Positions 55,901 through 63,513 of a stretch of 64,000 nt of DNA are shown here, piece by piece (the stretch's first letter is position 1; the number at the start of each line of letters is the position of its first letter). The notes under the pieces are model-generated. The model ran no database searches and had not been told where the DNA came from. It saw only the letters and a program-made list of their open reading frames with translations. The position numbers were made by a program, and so were the translations under genes. Location of the stretch: the NCBI GenBank assembly GCA_022414725.1, contig CM039462.1, positions 97,656,963 to 97,720,962 on the forward strand. Direction: 5' to 3'. Origin of the DNA: Microglena sp. YARC. Taxonomy: Eukaryota > Chlorophyta > Chlorophyceae > Chlamydomonadales > Chlamydomonadaceae.

Positions 55901-58900
55901 GCAATGGGGTCGCGGGCATCCCCGAGGATTTGCGTGAGCTCTAATAGGAGGAGCTGGCGACTACGGCGCCACTGAGTGTGCTGGTCCCGAGTTATATCAT
56001 CAACCGCACGCGCAGGGTTGGGGATGGGGCCATACAACCAGAGGGACGTGAGTCGGGGAATGAGCTCGCCCGCAGCGTCAACTCCTGCAGCCACATACAA
56101 GCACAGGTTAGGCATATGAAAACGGCAGTTCGAGCATATGGTCAATTGCAAACATATCAAAAATTGAGCGCACAGGGTTGGGGGTGGGGCCATACAACCA
56201 GAGGGACGTGAGTCGGGGAATGAGCTTCCCCGCAGCATCAACACCTGCAGCCACGTACAAGTACAGGTTAGGCATATGAGCACGGCAGTTTGAGCAAGGT
56301 CAATTGCAAACATATCATAAGTTACGCGCACAGGGTTGGGGTTGGGGGCATACAACCAGAGGGACGTGAGTCGGGGAATGAGTTCCCCTGCAGCATGAAC
56401 ACCTGCAGCAACGTACAAGTACAGGTTAGGCATATGAACACGGCAGTTTGAGCAAGGTCAATTGCAAACGTATCATTAATCGTTCACACAGGGTTAAGGA
56501 TGAGGGCAGACAACCAGAGGGACGTGAGTCTGGAAATGAGCTTGACTGCAGCGTCATCACCTGCAGCCACATACAAGCATCATATGATGTTGACCGAAGG
56601 CGAGTATGATATCATTTGTAGGGTTGGGCCGACATACAAACGTATAATATACGTTTATACGTTTATCCTTATAAATACGCCGTATAGTTTTTCTCAAATC
56701 GACCTTATATACGTCGTATACAAAACGTATAGTCTGTACTTCGAAAAGTACAGCACACGTCCCGGCACTTAACTTTCTTGGTATTCATTATATTTTTGAT
56801 TTAGATAGCTCATTGGAAAGCTTTTGATCTCCTCTATCACAACATGCAATAAATTCACCGTTCACATGCACTATTTTTAAAACATTTGGCCTAAAGGTTG
56901 ATCTAGATAGCCAGGATGGCACACATATCAGAGCGCCACCTAGCCTTCCATTCCACAAGCTGTGCTCCTATGTGGGCTTAAAGGATTGATGGTACAAGCC
57001 TAGTGTAATGAGAACATAGACAATATTGCAATACCGTTATGTACTTATATTATTATACACTTATACAGTTATATAATAGACCAACTGGCATTTAATGGCT
57101 CCCTTAGAAAGGCACCGCCGCACTTCTTCGCCGACGCACTTTCTGGTCGTGATATCTTTTCTGAGATTTGGACAACCTAAACTTGCCAGATTATTTTTCT
57201 GAGAGTTGATATGTGATGCCAATGCAATTAGCTACGCGGCAATACCTTTAAACCCATGTAAAATTATTTTCTCAAGAAGTGCCAAATTTGTATATACGTT
57301 TTTATACGTTTATGTGCATACTTTTATACGTTTATACGGCTTAAACAAATAAAAATATACGTTTGCTTCCCAACCCTAATCATTTGATATCATACAAACT
57401 ACATCATAGAATATTGTATATAAGTGGTAACTTTAGCCTAGTCAGACTGCCGGCATCATATGATATCATATGATGGCATGATATCATATGATATCATATT
57501 GCCGTTCCCAAGACATGTAAGGCCAACCATTGGGTACCCCAGAACAGGGAGTGCTTAATTGTAGGCCCCCTTTAAAAGCAATGCAGTACATACACACATC
57601 TCACCCTGCTTCGTGAGTTGCACGAAACTGTAGGCCCCCTTAATTCTAGGCCCCCTTTAAAAGCAATGCAATACATGTACACGTCTCACCCTGCTTCGTT
57701 AGTTGCACGAAACTGTAGGCCCCCTTAATTGTAGGCCCCCTTTAAAAACAATGCAATACATATACACGTCTCACCCTGCTTCGTTAGTTGCACGAAACTG
57801 TCCAGGCACAGGGGCCCAAGGAGGGAGGAGGCTTTCTTCAGCCACCGGTGCAGATCCCTCACTCCGTGGGGGAGCTTGGCGATCACAGCTGACATGTCAG
57901 GCCCACCACTGGGTAGCAGTGAACAACCGAGGCCCTCGACTAGGGTAGCAGGACGAAGAGCTGACAACATCCCTCCACCGCGCACACAGCCCACCCAGCC
58001 AGCGGCGGGTGAGGTGGTGCTGGAGGCCGGGGTGGAGTGATTGATGATAGAAAGAACTGGGTGGCGGCGGCTCCAGGCCTCTTGGTAGGAGGCCATGAGC
58101 TGAGCCCAGACCCATGAGGAGGCATACCCGTTTTGGTTCCTGCGTAGGGAAGGAAATGGGATTGAAAGAAGCGGGTGGGAAGGAACCGGGTGGGTAGGAA
58201 AAATATTGAAAGAATCGGGTGCCGGTGAATACAAGCCTCTTGATAGGAGGCCATGAGCTGAGCCCAGACCCATGAGGAGGCATATCCGTTTTGGTTCCTG
58301 CGTTGGGAGGGAAATGGGATTGAAAGAAGCAGGTGGAAAGGAAATAGGTGGGTATGATATGGGATTGAAAGACCGGGTGCTGGCGAATACAAGCCTCTTG
58401 ATAGGAGGCCATGAGCTGAGCCCAGACCCATGAGGAGGAATAGCCGTTTTGGTTCCTGAGTTGGGAGGGAAATGGGATTGAAAGAAGCGGGTGGGAAGGA
58501 TACGGGTGGGTAGGAAATGGAATCGAAAGAATTAGGTGCTGGCGAATACAAGCCTCTTGATAGGAGGCCATGAGCTGAGCCCAGACCCATGAGGAGGCAT
58601 ACCCGTTTTGGTTCCTGCGTTGGGAGGGAAATGGGATTGAAAGAAGCGGGTGGGAAGGAAATAGGTGGGTAGGAAATGGGATTGAAAGATCGGGTGCCGG
58701 CGAATCCAAGCCTCTTGATAGGAGGCCATGAGCTGAGCCCAGACCCACGAGGAGACATACGTTTTAGTTGTTAAGATGGGAAGGACAGCTTGGTGAATCA
58801 CGAGATCTGGACGAGACTGTAAACTGTCTACTCCCCTTAGTATGCTCCCTGGTTCCCATGGGTATCGCGCGGGGGGGCCTGGGTATGCCGAGCACGCAAG

Positions 58901-61900
58901 GGCAAGATGGACCTCCGCATGCCCCCAATTTTTTCCCAAAGCAATCGCTAGTTTTGACCCCGTTTTAGCAAATTATTACCATAAAAAGCATCAATCAAAT
59001 GTGTTTTCCCCCCTATAAATGAACCTTAAAAGCTACAAATAGCTTAATGAGCTACCGTACGGCTCTCAACATTTAACGGTTGCAAAAATTTGACGGCTTT
59101 TTTTGGGGGGGGGGGGGGGGGGGTATTATAAATTGACAGTTTACATTTGGCGTTTATTTTAATAGGAATATAAATTGACGTTACACATTTGACGGTTTCC
59201 ATTTTAATAAAATTCATTTATGCAACTTAACGTTTGTACTTAATCATGTTACACTGGTTCATGGTTCATGGTACAATATTAGGGTATACTGTTCTAGGAC
59301 CTGCAAGGAGTGTACATATAATACTGCAATGATCCCAAGTTCCCAACATCTTGTTCAGCATAAGACTACCGGTACTCTTTGAAATAACTAGAATGAGACA
59401 TTCAATCGTTTTCATTAACTCAGCAAACTAGAAGGACCAAGGTAAGGTTTTGCTATGGCTACAATATGCAAATGCCATATTCTGTATACTTCACTCCAAT
59501 GCACATATATGTTGACTTCCTATCCCTATTGCCTCCGTTCTTTTTTAACCTGGCAGCCTTTTACTTCCTCTAACCTTTCCCATTCCCAGTGTGTCCTAAT
59601 TCAAACAATTGGAGCAAGGAAGAGTGGTTAAAGATGGCCACAGGGTCTGCGCTCCTAAACTCATTATTTTTGTCAGATGAGGCATCTGAATATGCAGACA
59701 TATGCAGGCGGTCCCATGGATCTCGAATCACTAAAAATTGTAGTGTTTGGCCCACTGAGCAGTGAGATATGTGCATTCTAGTGATGGACCTAATATCGGC
59801 AAAAAAAACGATTTGACGGTTTTTTCGTTGTGTAATATACCGTACGCCACGATTTGACGGTTGCTCCCGTCAATTTAAACCGTTAAATTTTGAGAGCAGT
59901 ACGGTATATAAAGCACTACAATGCTGTCCCTGGAGGAAGCCCAAAACCATAAAGCTAGAAGAAAAAACACTTGCAGATTTGAAAACAAATCCCTGGCATG
60001 CCTATGGCGGACGGACGTAGAAAGTCCCCGTTAAACGGGACGAAGACAGTGGGCAGTCTTGAGTCGGCTGAAATAACATGTGATACTCCAATCCGATCCT
60101 TGGGGAGAAAGGGTCTGAACAACAAGATAAGATGCGAATTGGAAGACGGTGAGCAGCCCTGAGTTGGCTGAATAACAATGCAACAATCCAACCCAATCCA
60201 AGAATCACATAATATACGTACACCACAAGCATATAAGTAGGGGTCGGCTATGTTATATAATATTAGTGAATAAATAATATTATACAATATTATATACTAT
60301 TAGTCGGACGAGTCGTCTCACCAGAATTTTGAATTCATTTGAAAAACTAATATTATTGTGACAGTACAACTGCACTACAATAATATAAGTTGATATTAGT
60401 TTTTCAAACACAAATATCAGTTGCCGTTCCCTACATATAAGCAACTCAGACACCTGAATATATATAGCGTGCTACAGCACAGAGTTGCGAATCATGTTTT
60501 GGAGCTCCACCAGTCAACCCTGCCCTACCCCACACCAATATACTGTACTCTAGTACCCTACCCTACACCACCCTCCGACTAGAAGGTACCCCTCACCTTA
60601 TCCTCAGCACAGTTGCAAATCATGTTCTGGAGCTCCACTACTTCACCTTGCCCTACCCCACACCAATCTACATACGTGTACCCTACCCTTTACCACCCTT
60701 TAACTAGAAGGTGCATGTCACCTAATCCTCAGGCTCAACACAGAGTTGCGAATCATGTTCTGGAGCTTCACTAGTACACCTTGTCCAACCCCACACCAAT
60801 CTACCGCATATGTGTACCCTACCCTACACCACCCTCCGACTAGAAGGTGCCCCACACCTAATCCTCAGGCTCAGCACTGAGTTGCGAATCATGTTCTGGA
60901 GCTCCACAACTACACCCTGCCCTACCCCACACCAATCTACCACATACGTGTACCCTACCTCACACCACCTTTCGACTAGAAAATAACCCTCACCTGAGCC
61001 TCAGGATTTGCACTGAGTTACGAATCATGTTCTGAAGCTCTACCAGTCCAGCCGTATCCACCTCCACCCTGCCCTACCCCACAACAATAAACCGTACCCT
61101 AGTACCCTACCCTATACCACCCTCGTACTAGAAGATGCCCCTCACCTGAGCCTCAGGCTTTGCACTGAGTTGCGAATCATGTTTTGGAGCTCCACCAGTC
61201 CAGCCGTCTCCACCTCGGCCAGCGAAACCTGGACCCCATGGAAAGCAAGCGCATCTCGCAGGGAGGTAGCACACATGAGACCAGGCACTGCAATGTTAGC
61301 AAGGGCCTGGTCCTGAGCGGCCAAGGCGACTGAGCAGGAGCCTGCGGGTGAGGTGGCCAGGCCCTCCCACAGATCCATTGCCATGCTATCATTGGGACGC
61401 CCTCCTTGGATGCTAGAAGCTGCATGGGGGGCCTGACCCTCCTATATGAGTGGGTGGGGGGGTGGGTGGGAGGGGGGTGGGTGAGGGTGAGAAGAGAGGG
61501 GTGTGGGGTGAAGGTGAGCGGATGAGGCAACAGAGAAGGAGCCTGCAGGTGAGGTTGGCAGGCCTCCCACAGGTCCATTGCTATGCTGTGCTTGGGATGC
61601 CCTCCTTGGATGCTAGTAGCTGCATGGGGGGCCTGACCCTCCTATATGGGTGGGTGGGGGGTGGGGGGGGTTGGGGTCAAGGGGGTTAGGGGGGTCAAGG
61701 GGTTAGGGGGGGTGGGTAGGGGGGGGGAGGGGGGGGCACTTTAGTGAAGACGTTCTTTCTCATAAGTGGTGTATAGGCTTGTATGGTATGACACATACGT
61801 TACATATACATCATCATTATTCTGACGAGATGGGGAAGTCTATTTGGAGTGATGACTTATGTCCCTCAAGGATTTACATCTCCAAGTAAATATGAATATT

Positions 61901-63513
61901 ATAATATCAGAGCATATGGACATCACAAGATAATATCTCATGATCAGAGCACATGATCATCATTATAAATTGTGATCAGAGCACATAAACACCATAATAC
62001 ATTGTGATCGGAGCACACGAACATCATAAAACATTGTGATCAAATCACATGAACATCACTATATTTTGTGATCAGAGCACATAAACACCCTAATACATTG
62101 TGATAGGAGCACATGAACATCGTAAAACATTGTGATCAAATCACATGCACATCATAATATCTTGTGATCAGAGCACCCATAAAATGGAATAATCTCATCG
62201 TTATGCTTGTAAAAACCCTGTTATCAGAGCATCCAGTGTTTGGAATAATTGCATCATTATGCTTGTGAGTTTTCTGAGATCAGAGCATGCAGTGTTTTGA
62301 ACAATCTCATTGTTATGCTTGTGACTATCCTGTAATCAGAGCATGCAGTGTTCAGAGCATCCTCGGGGTGCTTAACAACACCATAACACACCACCACAAC
62401 ACCACCAACCCTGACCCCATGCAGATGGTGGACCTGCTGAGCGCTATGAAGGTGACCAAAACACAAGGAACCAGTGTCCTCACATAGCACCGTGGTGCTC
62501 CTAATAACCTTGGGATTACTACTCGCAGCTTTGAGGGGGGGCCCAAAAGCAACCCTAAAAGGCTCTAACGAAGCCCTCCCAAAACACAAAGGTGCGTAAT
62601 TTAGCCATAATAAATAGGGAACGGCAACTTATATGTGTTTGAAAAACTAATATTGACTGATAATAGCATAGTGTCACAATAATATTAGTTTTTCAAATAA
62701 CTTCAAAATTCTGGTGAGTCGGCCTGTCCTTATAATATTAAGTTACACTCACAAATATGATTCATTCACGAATATTACCTAACTTAGCCTTTCCCTCATA
62801 ATAAACCCCTGTTACACACCTGCAGTATAGCATGGCCAAGTGGGTTGCCTGTGGTGCAGTCATAGCTAGCAACATGACTCATTCCAAGCGACTTGCATAA
62901 CAACCAGAGGCAGTTGCTGTCTGCAGGGTCCAGCCTGGCGTCAGTCACAGCAGCAGCTGGCTCCATGCCCAACAGCTCATGGCTCTCCTTGATGACGAGG
63001 CGACCCCGGCTTCCAGGCATGTGGGACAGGCGGTACACTGCAGAGTGGTGTGTAGCGCTCTCACGGGACTCAAAGTGGCTGACCAGTATGACGGACCCGC
63101 ACTCAAAGCCAGGCGCTGCAGGGACTGCGAATGCACTAGCAAAGGTCAGGCAGAGGCCAGAAGCAGAGGACACGTTGCGCTTGGGGGCAGGGCGCGCAGC
63201 TGGAGTGCCATTGGACGGCTGCATACTGCTCAAGGGTTCTCTGGGGGACTGAGTGAACAAGTTGTCCAAGTGCTCAGCCAGGATCTGAACTCGACGGGTG
63301 AGGCTGAAACCACGTAGCGTGCCGTCATCGTAGGCTACCAGCAAAATATCCTGCTCCTGCTGCTGGCTGGGGGATGAGACCGGCATGCAAGAGACTACGG
63401 CTGGTGCTTGGTTGCGCTGCCACACAGTGTTGATGACGGCTTTCAGGCCCCAGCTGCTCTCGCGGAGCTCGTAGCTCTGGAGAGGAACGCTGCCATGGAT
63501 TTTTTGCAGGATC
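41206..63513 (-). CDS. NUP160: Nucleoporin NUP160, twelve exons in window, 5' end outside
   Basis: Exons (minus): A 63513-62820, C 61441-61146, D 58139-57775, E 56084-55818, F 54986-54477, G 53319-53047, H 51521-51265, I 50357-50091, J 47709-47478, K 45484-45223, L 43034-42834, M 41961-41206. The letter B is not used: one candidate was rejected. All have AG/GT borders and the phases join without a gap: A-C 0, C-D 2, D-E 1, E-F 1, F-G 1, G-H 1, H-I 0, I-J 0, J-K 1, K-L 1, L-M 1. The product is the NUP160/NUP120 scaffold of the Y-shaped nuclear-pore complex: beta-propeller (A), then helical solenoid. Family signatures include YEEAYTAVSANP, EAWIDL, and GPSELLGVYLAHDRWAD near the C terminus. About 1460 residues are covered. 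Exons K and M are out of frame here. Introns are full of exon-edge repeats. Confidence 0.9.
41930..42085 (-). repeat. Duplicated exon-M acceptor region with MITE scrap
   Basis: GACATAGCCGAGATGCAGCT through CTGCAAGAAGAGAG occurs twice, about 110 bp apart (left copy of the duplication: 6965-7020 and 7075-7127). Between them is TTTAGGGATCGGCATATCAA, a start-like fragment of the TAGGGAACGGC MITE family. Confidence 0.75.
42250..42900 (-). repeat. Exon-L donor array, right copy
   Basis: Five extra copies of the exon-L 3' end plus donor GTAAGCT. Edges are at 42717, 42612, 42492, 42384 and 42285 (exon itself 42834), spacing 99-120 bp. The variable part is a CAT/CAG triplet tract, shorter than in the left copy. 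Confidence 0.87.
42834..43034 (-). CDS. NUP160: NUP160 exon L
   Basis: 201 nt, acceptor CCCCGTAG, donor GTAAGC. It encodes PEEVFSQLLHASLYDDCILL, then ALERALGNFASQ and LEIDLPHS. It matches the family block beginning EEMVTLLVQAGLFDTAI. Confidence 0.88.
43300..44220. repeat. GAGTAGCTAC minisatellite, right copy
   Basis: The same array as 8372-9300 with slightly different unit content and longer GT and G runs (43400-43493). Confidence 0.8.
44585..44748. mobile_element. hAT-type MITE, CAGGGTACTAC family, right copy
   Basis: Identical in position and flanks to 16585-16748: duplication CACTGCAC at 44577-44584 and 44749-44756. It lies in the NUP160 intron between exons K and L. Confidence 0.92.
44823..45335 (-). 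repeat. Tandemly repeated exon-K 3' unit, right copy (3 units)
   Basis: Donor edges at 45223 (exon), 45032 and 44851. Each extra unit has AG before GAACAAGGGAGC and a GTGAG donor, so it could be read as a mini-exon. Left copy: four units. Confidence 0.85.
45223..45484 (-). pseudogene. NUP160: NUP160 exon K, one extra base against its duplicate
   Basis: Acceptor CTGCACAG, donor GTGAGAG. ATCAAACGAG here against ATCAACGAG in K' (17421-17681). The extra A shifts the frame before LLDESEAWIDL. With one base fewer the exon joins J and L in phase. The base lies in an A run, so sequencing error is possible. Confidence 0.82.
45675..45845. repeat. GGTAGGTAGGTGGGT simple repeat
   Basis: A (GTAG/GTGG)n tract in the NUP160 J-K intron. 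G-rich low-complexity sequence occupies 45495-45675. Confidence 0.85.
45880..47560 (-). repeat. Exon-J donor array, about 275-bp units
   Basis: Five extra copies of the end of exon J (RRLRDEGKPDNKTAAEVF-like, then GTGTGTGCC donor), each followed by a block with AGCACCAAGGTGCTCC and CATGTAGCACATGTAGTACA. Edges at 47191, 46916, 46641, 46376 and 45883; spacing 287, 275, 275, 265 and 493 (the last includes a 200-bp MITE). The intronic block has a relative at 62486-62605. Confidence 0.9.
45955..46154. mobile_element. hAT-type MITE, TAGGGAACGGC family, CATATGAT type
   Basis: 200 bp, starts TAGGGAACGG and ends ...CCGTA (decayed), filled with CATATGATATCAT palindromes. Flanks AGCATAAA (45947-45954) and AGCATAAG (46155-46162) are an 8-bp duplication with one change. 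Confidence 0.8.
47478..47709 (-). CDS. NUP160: NUP160 exon J
   Basis: 232 nt, acceptor GCTGTACAG, donor GTGCGT. It encodes VSLLEEAVRTLQRRARNSDL, YYVLHDFLSSRSDLAGAA and ARRLRDEGKPDKKTVAEVL. Confidence 0.9.
47710..48240. other. NUP160 I-J intron, low complexity and tRNA-3'-like repeat
   Basis: A G/T-rich run with a poly-G tract at about 47857-47880. 47900-47960 repeats GGGATTTGAA(G/GG)C(C/A)..GACCTCTA twice (minus strand CTTCAAATCCCG, B-box-like). Poly-C at 48157-48177. No exon. Confidence 0.5.
48241..48440. mobile_element. Relic of the CAGTGTTTTTC MITE
   Basis: The stem CAGCTACGAGCAGCAGCTTC on the left and GTAGCTGAAAAGAAGAAAT on the right match the 18793-19003 element. Ends and target duplication are not recognisable. 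Confidence 0.6.
48445..50240 (-). repeat. Exon-I donor array, nine extra units of about 182 bp
   Basis: Each unit has the last 100 or so nt of exon I (IHELSERGALLTLCSLPLGG region), the donor GTGAGTCCC and an intronic tail ending in TTTGCC. Edges at 49908, 49727, 49544, 49363, 49180, 48999, 48816, 48633 and about 48451; the exon edge is 50091. Spacing alternates 183/181 because two unit types alternate. Eight copies keep the GT; the last is mutated (ATCTGAGT). Confidence 0.93.
50091..50357 (-). CDS. NUP160: NUP160 exon I
   Basis: 267 nt, donor GTAAGT. It encodes LWANIFSYCCEAEKYEEAYT, then NPVSEGALECLRRLIHEL, the most family-typical part of the protein. The acceptor is a tandem CAGCAG, so the exon may start at 50357 or 50354. 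Confidence 0.92.
50430..50610. repeat. Isolated inverted GAGTAGCTAC-type repeat
   Basis: CGCACTCCGCCATGCTTTGG and GTAGCTACTCAACC..CAGAAATCTGAAAT are the reverse complement of parts of the minisatellite at 8372-9300 and its right-hand flank. Confidence 0.6.
50735..51265 (-). repeat. Exon-H donor copies
   Basis: Two full copies and one partial copy of the end of exon H (CCCC(A)CGTGTATGGGGACAGACAG) sit downstream, with edges near 50834 and 50948, about 115 bp apart. They carry GCAAGT in place of a GT donor. Confidence 0.8.
51076..51263. mobile_element. hAT-type MITE at the exon-H splice donor
   Basis: 188 bp, TAGGGAACGGC...GCCGACCCCTA, CATATGATATCAT-rich. Flanks CTTGTGTG (51068-51075) and CCTGTGTG (51264-51271) form an 8-bp duplication with one change. 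On the gene strand its first base is the T of the exon-H donor GT. Confidence 0.88.
51265..51521 (-). CDS. NUP160: NUP160 exon H
   Basis: 257 nt, acceptor TTCCCTAG. It encodes KVFLHILCGLRQHLTGLPQP, then AIMFARAALQQLPHVYGDTQ. The donor GTAGGG is formed by the last base of a MITE target duplication and the first bases of that MITE (51076-51263). Confidence 0.87.
51480..52440 (-). repeat. Exon-H acceptor array
   Basis: Five extra copies of the polypyrimidine/CCCCAG acceptor plus the first 60-80 nt of exon H (VFLHILCGL.QHLTGLPQP), with edges at 51679, 51852, 52029, 52197 and 52437 (exon 51521). Spacing 158-240 bp. Confidence 0.9.
52441..53046. repeat. GGTTGGGG/GGTGGTG low-complexity tract
   Basis: G/T-rich throughout, with a run of about 40 G at 52882-52921. 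On the gene strand it is a C/A tract; open frames here are artefacts. In the NUP160 G-H intron. Confidence 0.85.
53047..53319 (-). CDS. NUP160: NUP160 exon G
   Basis: 273 nt, acceptor CTTACAG, donor GTGTGA. It opens with a serine run, then MEIGYHLFLRREFEPLHALT and CFFRAASSLTKG. Confidence 0.86.
53280..53990 (-). repeat. Exon-G acceptor array
   Basis: Five extra copies of CTTCCAG|GTAACAGCTCTTCC plus flank, with edges at 53472, 53574, 53786, 53889 and 53985 (exon 53319). Confidence 0.85.
53640..54095. repeat. Two copies of a short retroposon-like 3' end
   Basis: CCCCCTCAACCTCACGCC(T/A)CGTAAT(A/G)A(A/G)GCGT(A/G)CTATTTATTTA at about 53662-53710 and 54047-54090. A third, inverted, is at 31918-31975 next to the LINE relic. 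Confidence 0.6.
54096..54470. repeat. TTTAGGG-like stretch and (GTAG)n tract
   Basis: 54118-54152 reads GTTTAGGGTTTGGGTTTTTAGGGTTTAGGG, close to the plant/algal telomere repeat. It is followed by a 300-bp GGTAGGTAGGTGGGT tract just inside the exon-F donor. Confidence 0.8.
54477..54986 (-). CDS. NUP160: NUP160 exon F
   Basis: 510 nt, acceptor CACGTGCAG, donor GTGAGT. A long open exon: VTFLVCATRQVAYAQCSVTR, LLLLLGIVQHLRSTGG, ending KLLLALEFG. An alpha-helical solenoid segment. Confidence 0.88.
55010..55410. repeat. GGCAGTGGCAGATGG minisatellite in E-F intron
   Basis: Three to four units of about 116 bp with CTGGCAGATAGCCTCAAT and GATTCCTTGTAGAATGTCCT. No known exon edge in the unit: exons E and F join in phase without it. 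Confidence 0.8.
55435..55860 (-). repeat. Exon-E donor array
   Basis: Two extra copies of ETQSVVQEPELQPTK plus a GTGAGG donor, with edges at 55622 and 55447 (exon 55818), separated by CAC triplet runs. Confidence 0.85.
55818..56084 (-). CDS. NUP160: NUP160 exon E
   Basis: 267 nt, acceptor GGCTGCAG, donor GTGAGC. It encodes GVDAAGELIPRLTSLWLYG, then RRSRQLLLLELTQILGD and ELQPTK. The donor choice is fixed by the downstream array copies, which have AAAGG|GTGAGG, and by phase. Confidence 0.84.
55985..56575 (-). repeat. Exon-E acceptor array, 158-160 bp period
   Basis: Three extra copies of CTGCAG plus GELIPRLTSLWLYGP-like coding, with edges at 56244, 56402 and 56560 (exon 56084). Confidence 0.9.
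56577..57509. mobile_element. TAGGGAACGGC-family MITE, split by another MITE
   Basis: CATCATATGATGTTGACCGA on the left and CATATTGCCGTTCCC on the right are the two halves of a CATATGAT-type MITE like 51076-51263. Its outer left end is eroded and I found no target duplication. The 760-bp element at 56619 sits inside. Confidence 0.75.
56619..57378. mobile_element. 760-bp hAT-type element, TAGGGTTGGG ends
   Basis: Inverted ends TAGGGTTGGG...CCCAACCCTA and a perfect 8-bp duplication ATCATTTG (56611-56618, 57379-57386). Subterminal ATACGTTTATACG repeats at both ends, AT-rich, no transposase frame. It nests in the older MITE. Confidence 0.93.
57540..57800 (-). repeat. Exon-D donor array, 85-bp period
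   Basis: Two extra copies of CAGTTTCGTGCAACT.ACGAAG plus CAGG|GTGAGA and an intronic GGGGGCCTA block, with edges at 57690 and 57605 (exon 57775). Confidence 0.88.
57775..58139 (-). CDS. NUP160: NUP160 exon D
   Basis: 365 nt, acceptor CTACGCAG, donor GTGAGAC. It encodes GYASSWVWAQLMASYQEAW, then LRPATLVEGL and LCLDSFVQLTKQ. WAQ..ASYQEA aligns with the W..F...LQYHEA block that follows the propeller in the family. Confidence 0.87.
58060..58775 (-). repeat. Exon-D acceptor array, 158-bp period
   Basis: Four extra copies of the acceptor CGCAG plus the first 70 or so nt of exon D (NQNGYASSWVWAQLMASYQE), with edges at 58297, 58455, 58614 and about 58770 (exon 58139). The outermost has lost its AG. 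Confidence 0.92.
58776..59054. other. Spacer in the C-D intron
   Basis: It contains CCCATGGGTATCGCGCGGGG (58856-58875), related to 39037-39057. No exon is needed here because C and D join in phase. Confidence 0.4.
59055..59904. mobile_element. 850-bp terminal-inverted-repeat element with TA target site
   Basis: CCGTACGGCTCTCAACATTT at the left matches, inverted, AAATTTTGAGAGCAGTACGG at the right. Both outer flanks are TA. This is the pattern of a Tc1/mariner-like MITE, but two bases of duplication are weak proof. AT-rich; a G run at 59104-59123. Confidence 0.65.
60238..60433. mobile_element. hAT-type MITE, TAGGG..CGGC family, AAAAACTAATATT type
   Basis: 196 bp, TAGGGGTCGGC...GCCGTTCCCTA, with perfect 8-bp duplication CATATAAG (60230-60237, 60434-60441). 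Confidence 0.93.
60478..61210 (-). repeat. Exon-C donor array
   Basis: Five extra copies of the exon-C end (VELQNMIRNSVQ) with a more or less kept GTGAGG donor, edges at 60994, 60858, about 60722, 60597 and about 60478 (exon 61146), spacing 120-152 bp. Confidence 0.9.
61146..61441 (-). CDS. NUP160: NUP160 exon C
   Basis: 296 nt, acceptor CATATAG, donor GTGAGG. It encodes MAMDLWEGLATSPAG, then VELQNMIRNSVQSLRLR. Both edges are repeated in the neighbouring introns. Confidence 0.85.
61442..61745 (-). repeat. Exon-C acceptor copy and G-rich tract
   Basis: One extra copy of CATATAG|GAGGGTCAGGCCCCCCATG and about 100 nt of exon C, edge 61641, followed by a GGGGTCAAGGGGTTA tract. Confidence 0.85.
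61880..62360. repeat. 32-bp satellite in trimers, then 56-bp repeats
   Basis: TGATCAGAGCACATAAACAC-type 32-bp units appear in the order a-b-c-a-b-c (96-bp higher-order repeat) at about 61970-62170. Three 56-bp units with ATCAGAGCATGCAGTGTTT follow to 62360. In the NUP160 A-C intron. Confidence 0.8.
62486..62606. repeat. Relative of the exon-J array intronic block
   Basis: AGCACCGTGGTGCTCCTA, GCCCAAAAGCAACC and AACACAAAGGTGCGTAATTTAGC match the intronic part of the 45.9-47.5 kb units, so that block is also dispersed. Confidence 0.65.
62615..62797. mobile_element. hAT-type MITE, TAGGGAACGGC family, near exon-A donor
   Basis: 183 bp, starts TAGGGAACGGCAAC, ends TTCCCTC (last base changed), perfect 8-bp duplication ATAATAAA (62607-62614, 62798-62805). 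It begins 14 nt inside the intron after exon A. Confidence 0.9.
62820..63513 (-). CDS. NUP160: NUP160 exon A (propeller)
   Basis: 694 nt, acceptor TGTTTCAG, donor GTGTGT. It contains ILLVAYDDGTLRGFSL and VVSCMPVSSPS, beta-propeller blade sequence, and ends GHAILQ in phase 0. Further 5' exons must lie past the window edge. Confidence 0.87.

Noticed and set aside
62257..62589. A NUP160 exon B between A and C
   Set aside because: Exons A and C already join in phase 0, and the frame contains repeat-derived sequence.
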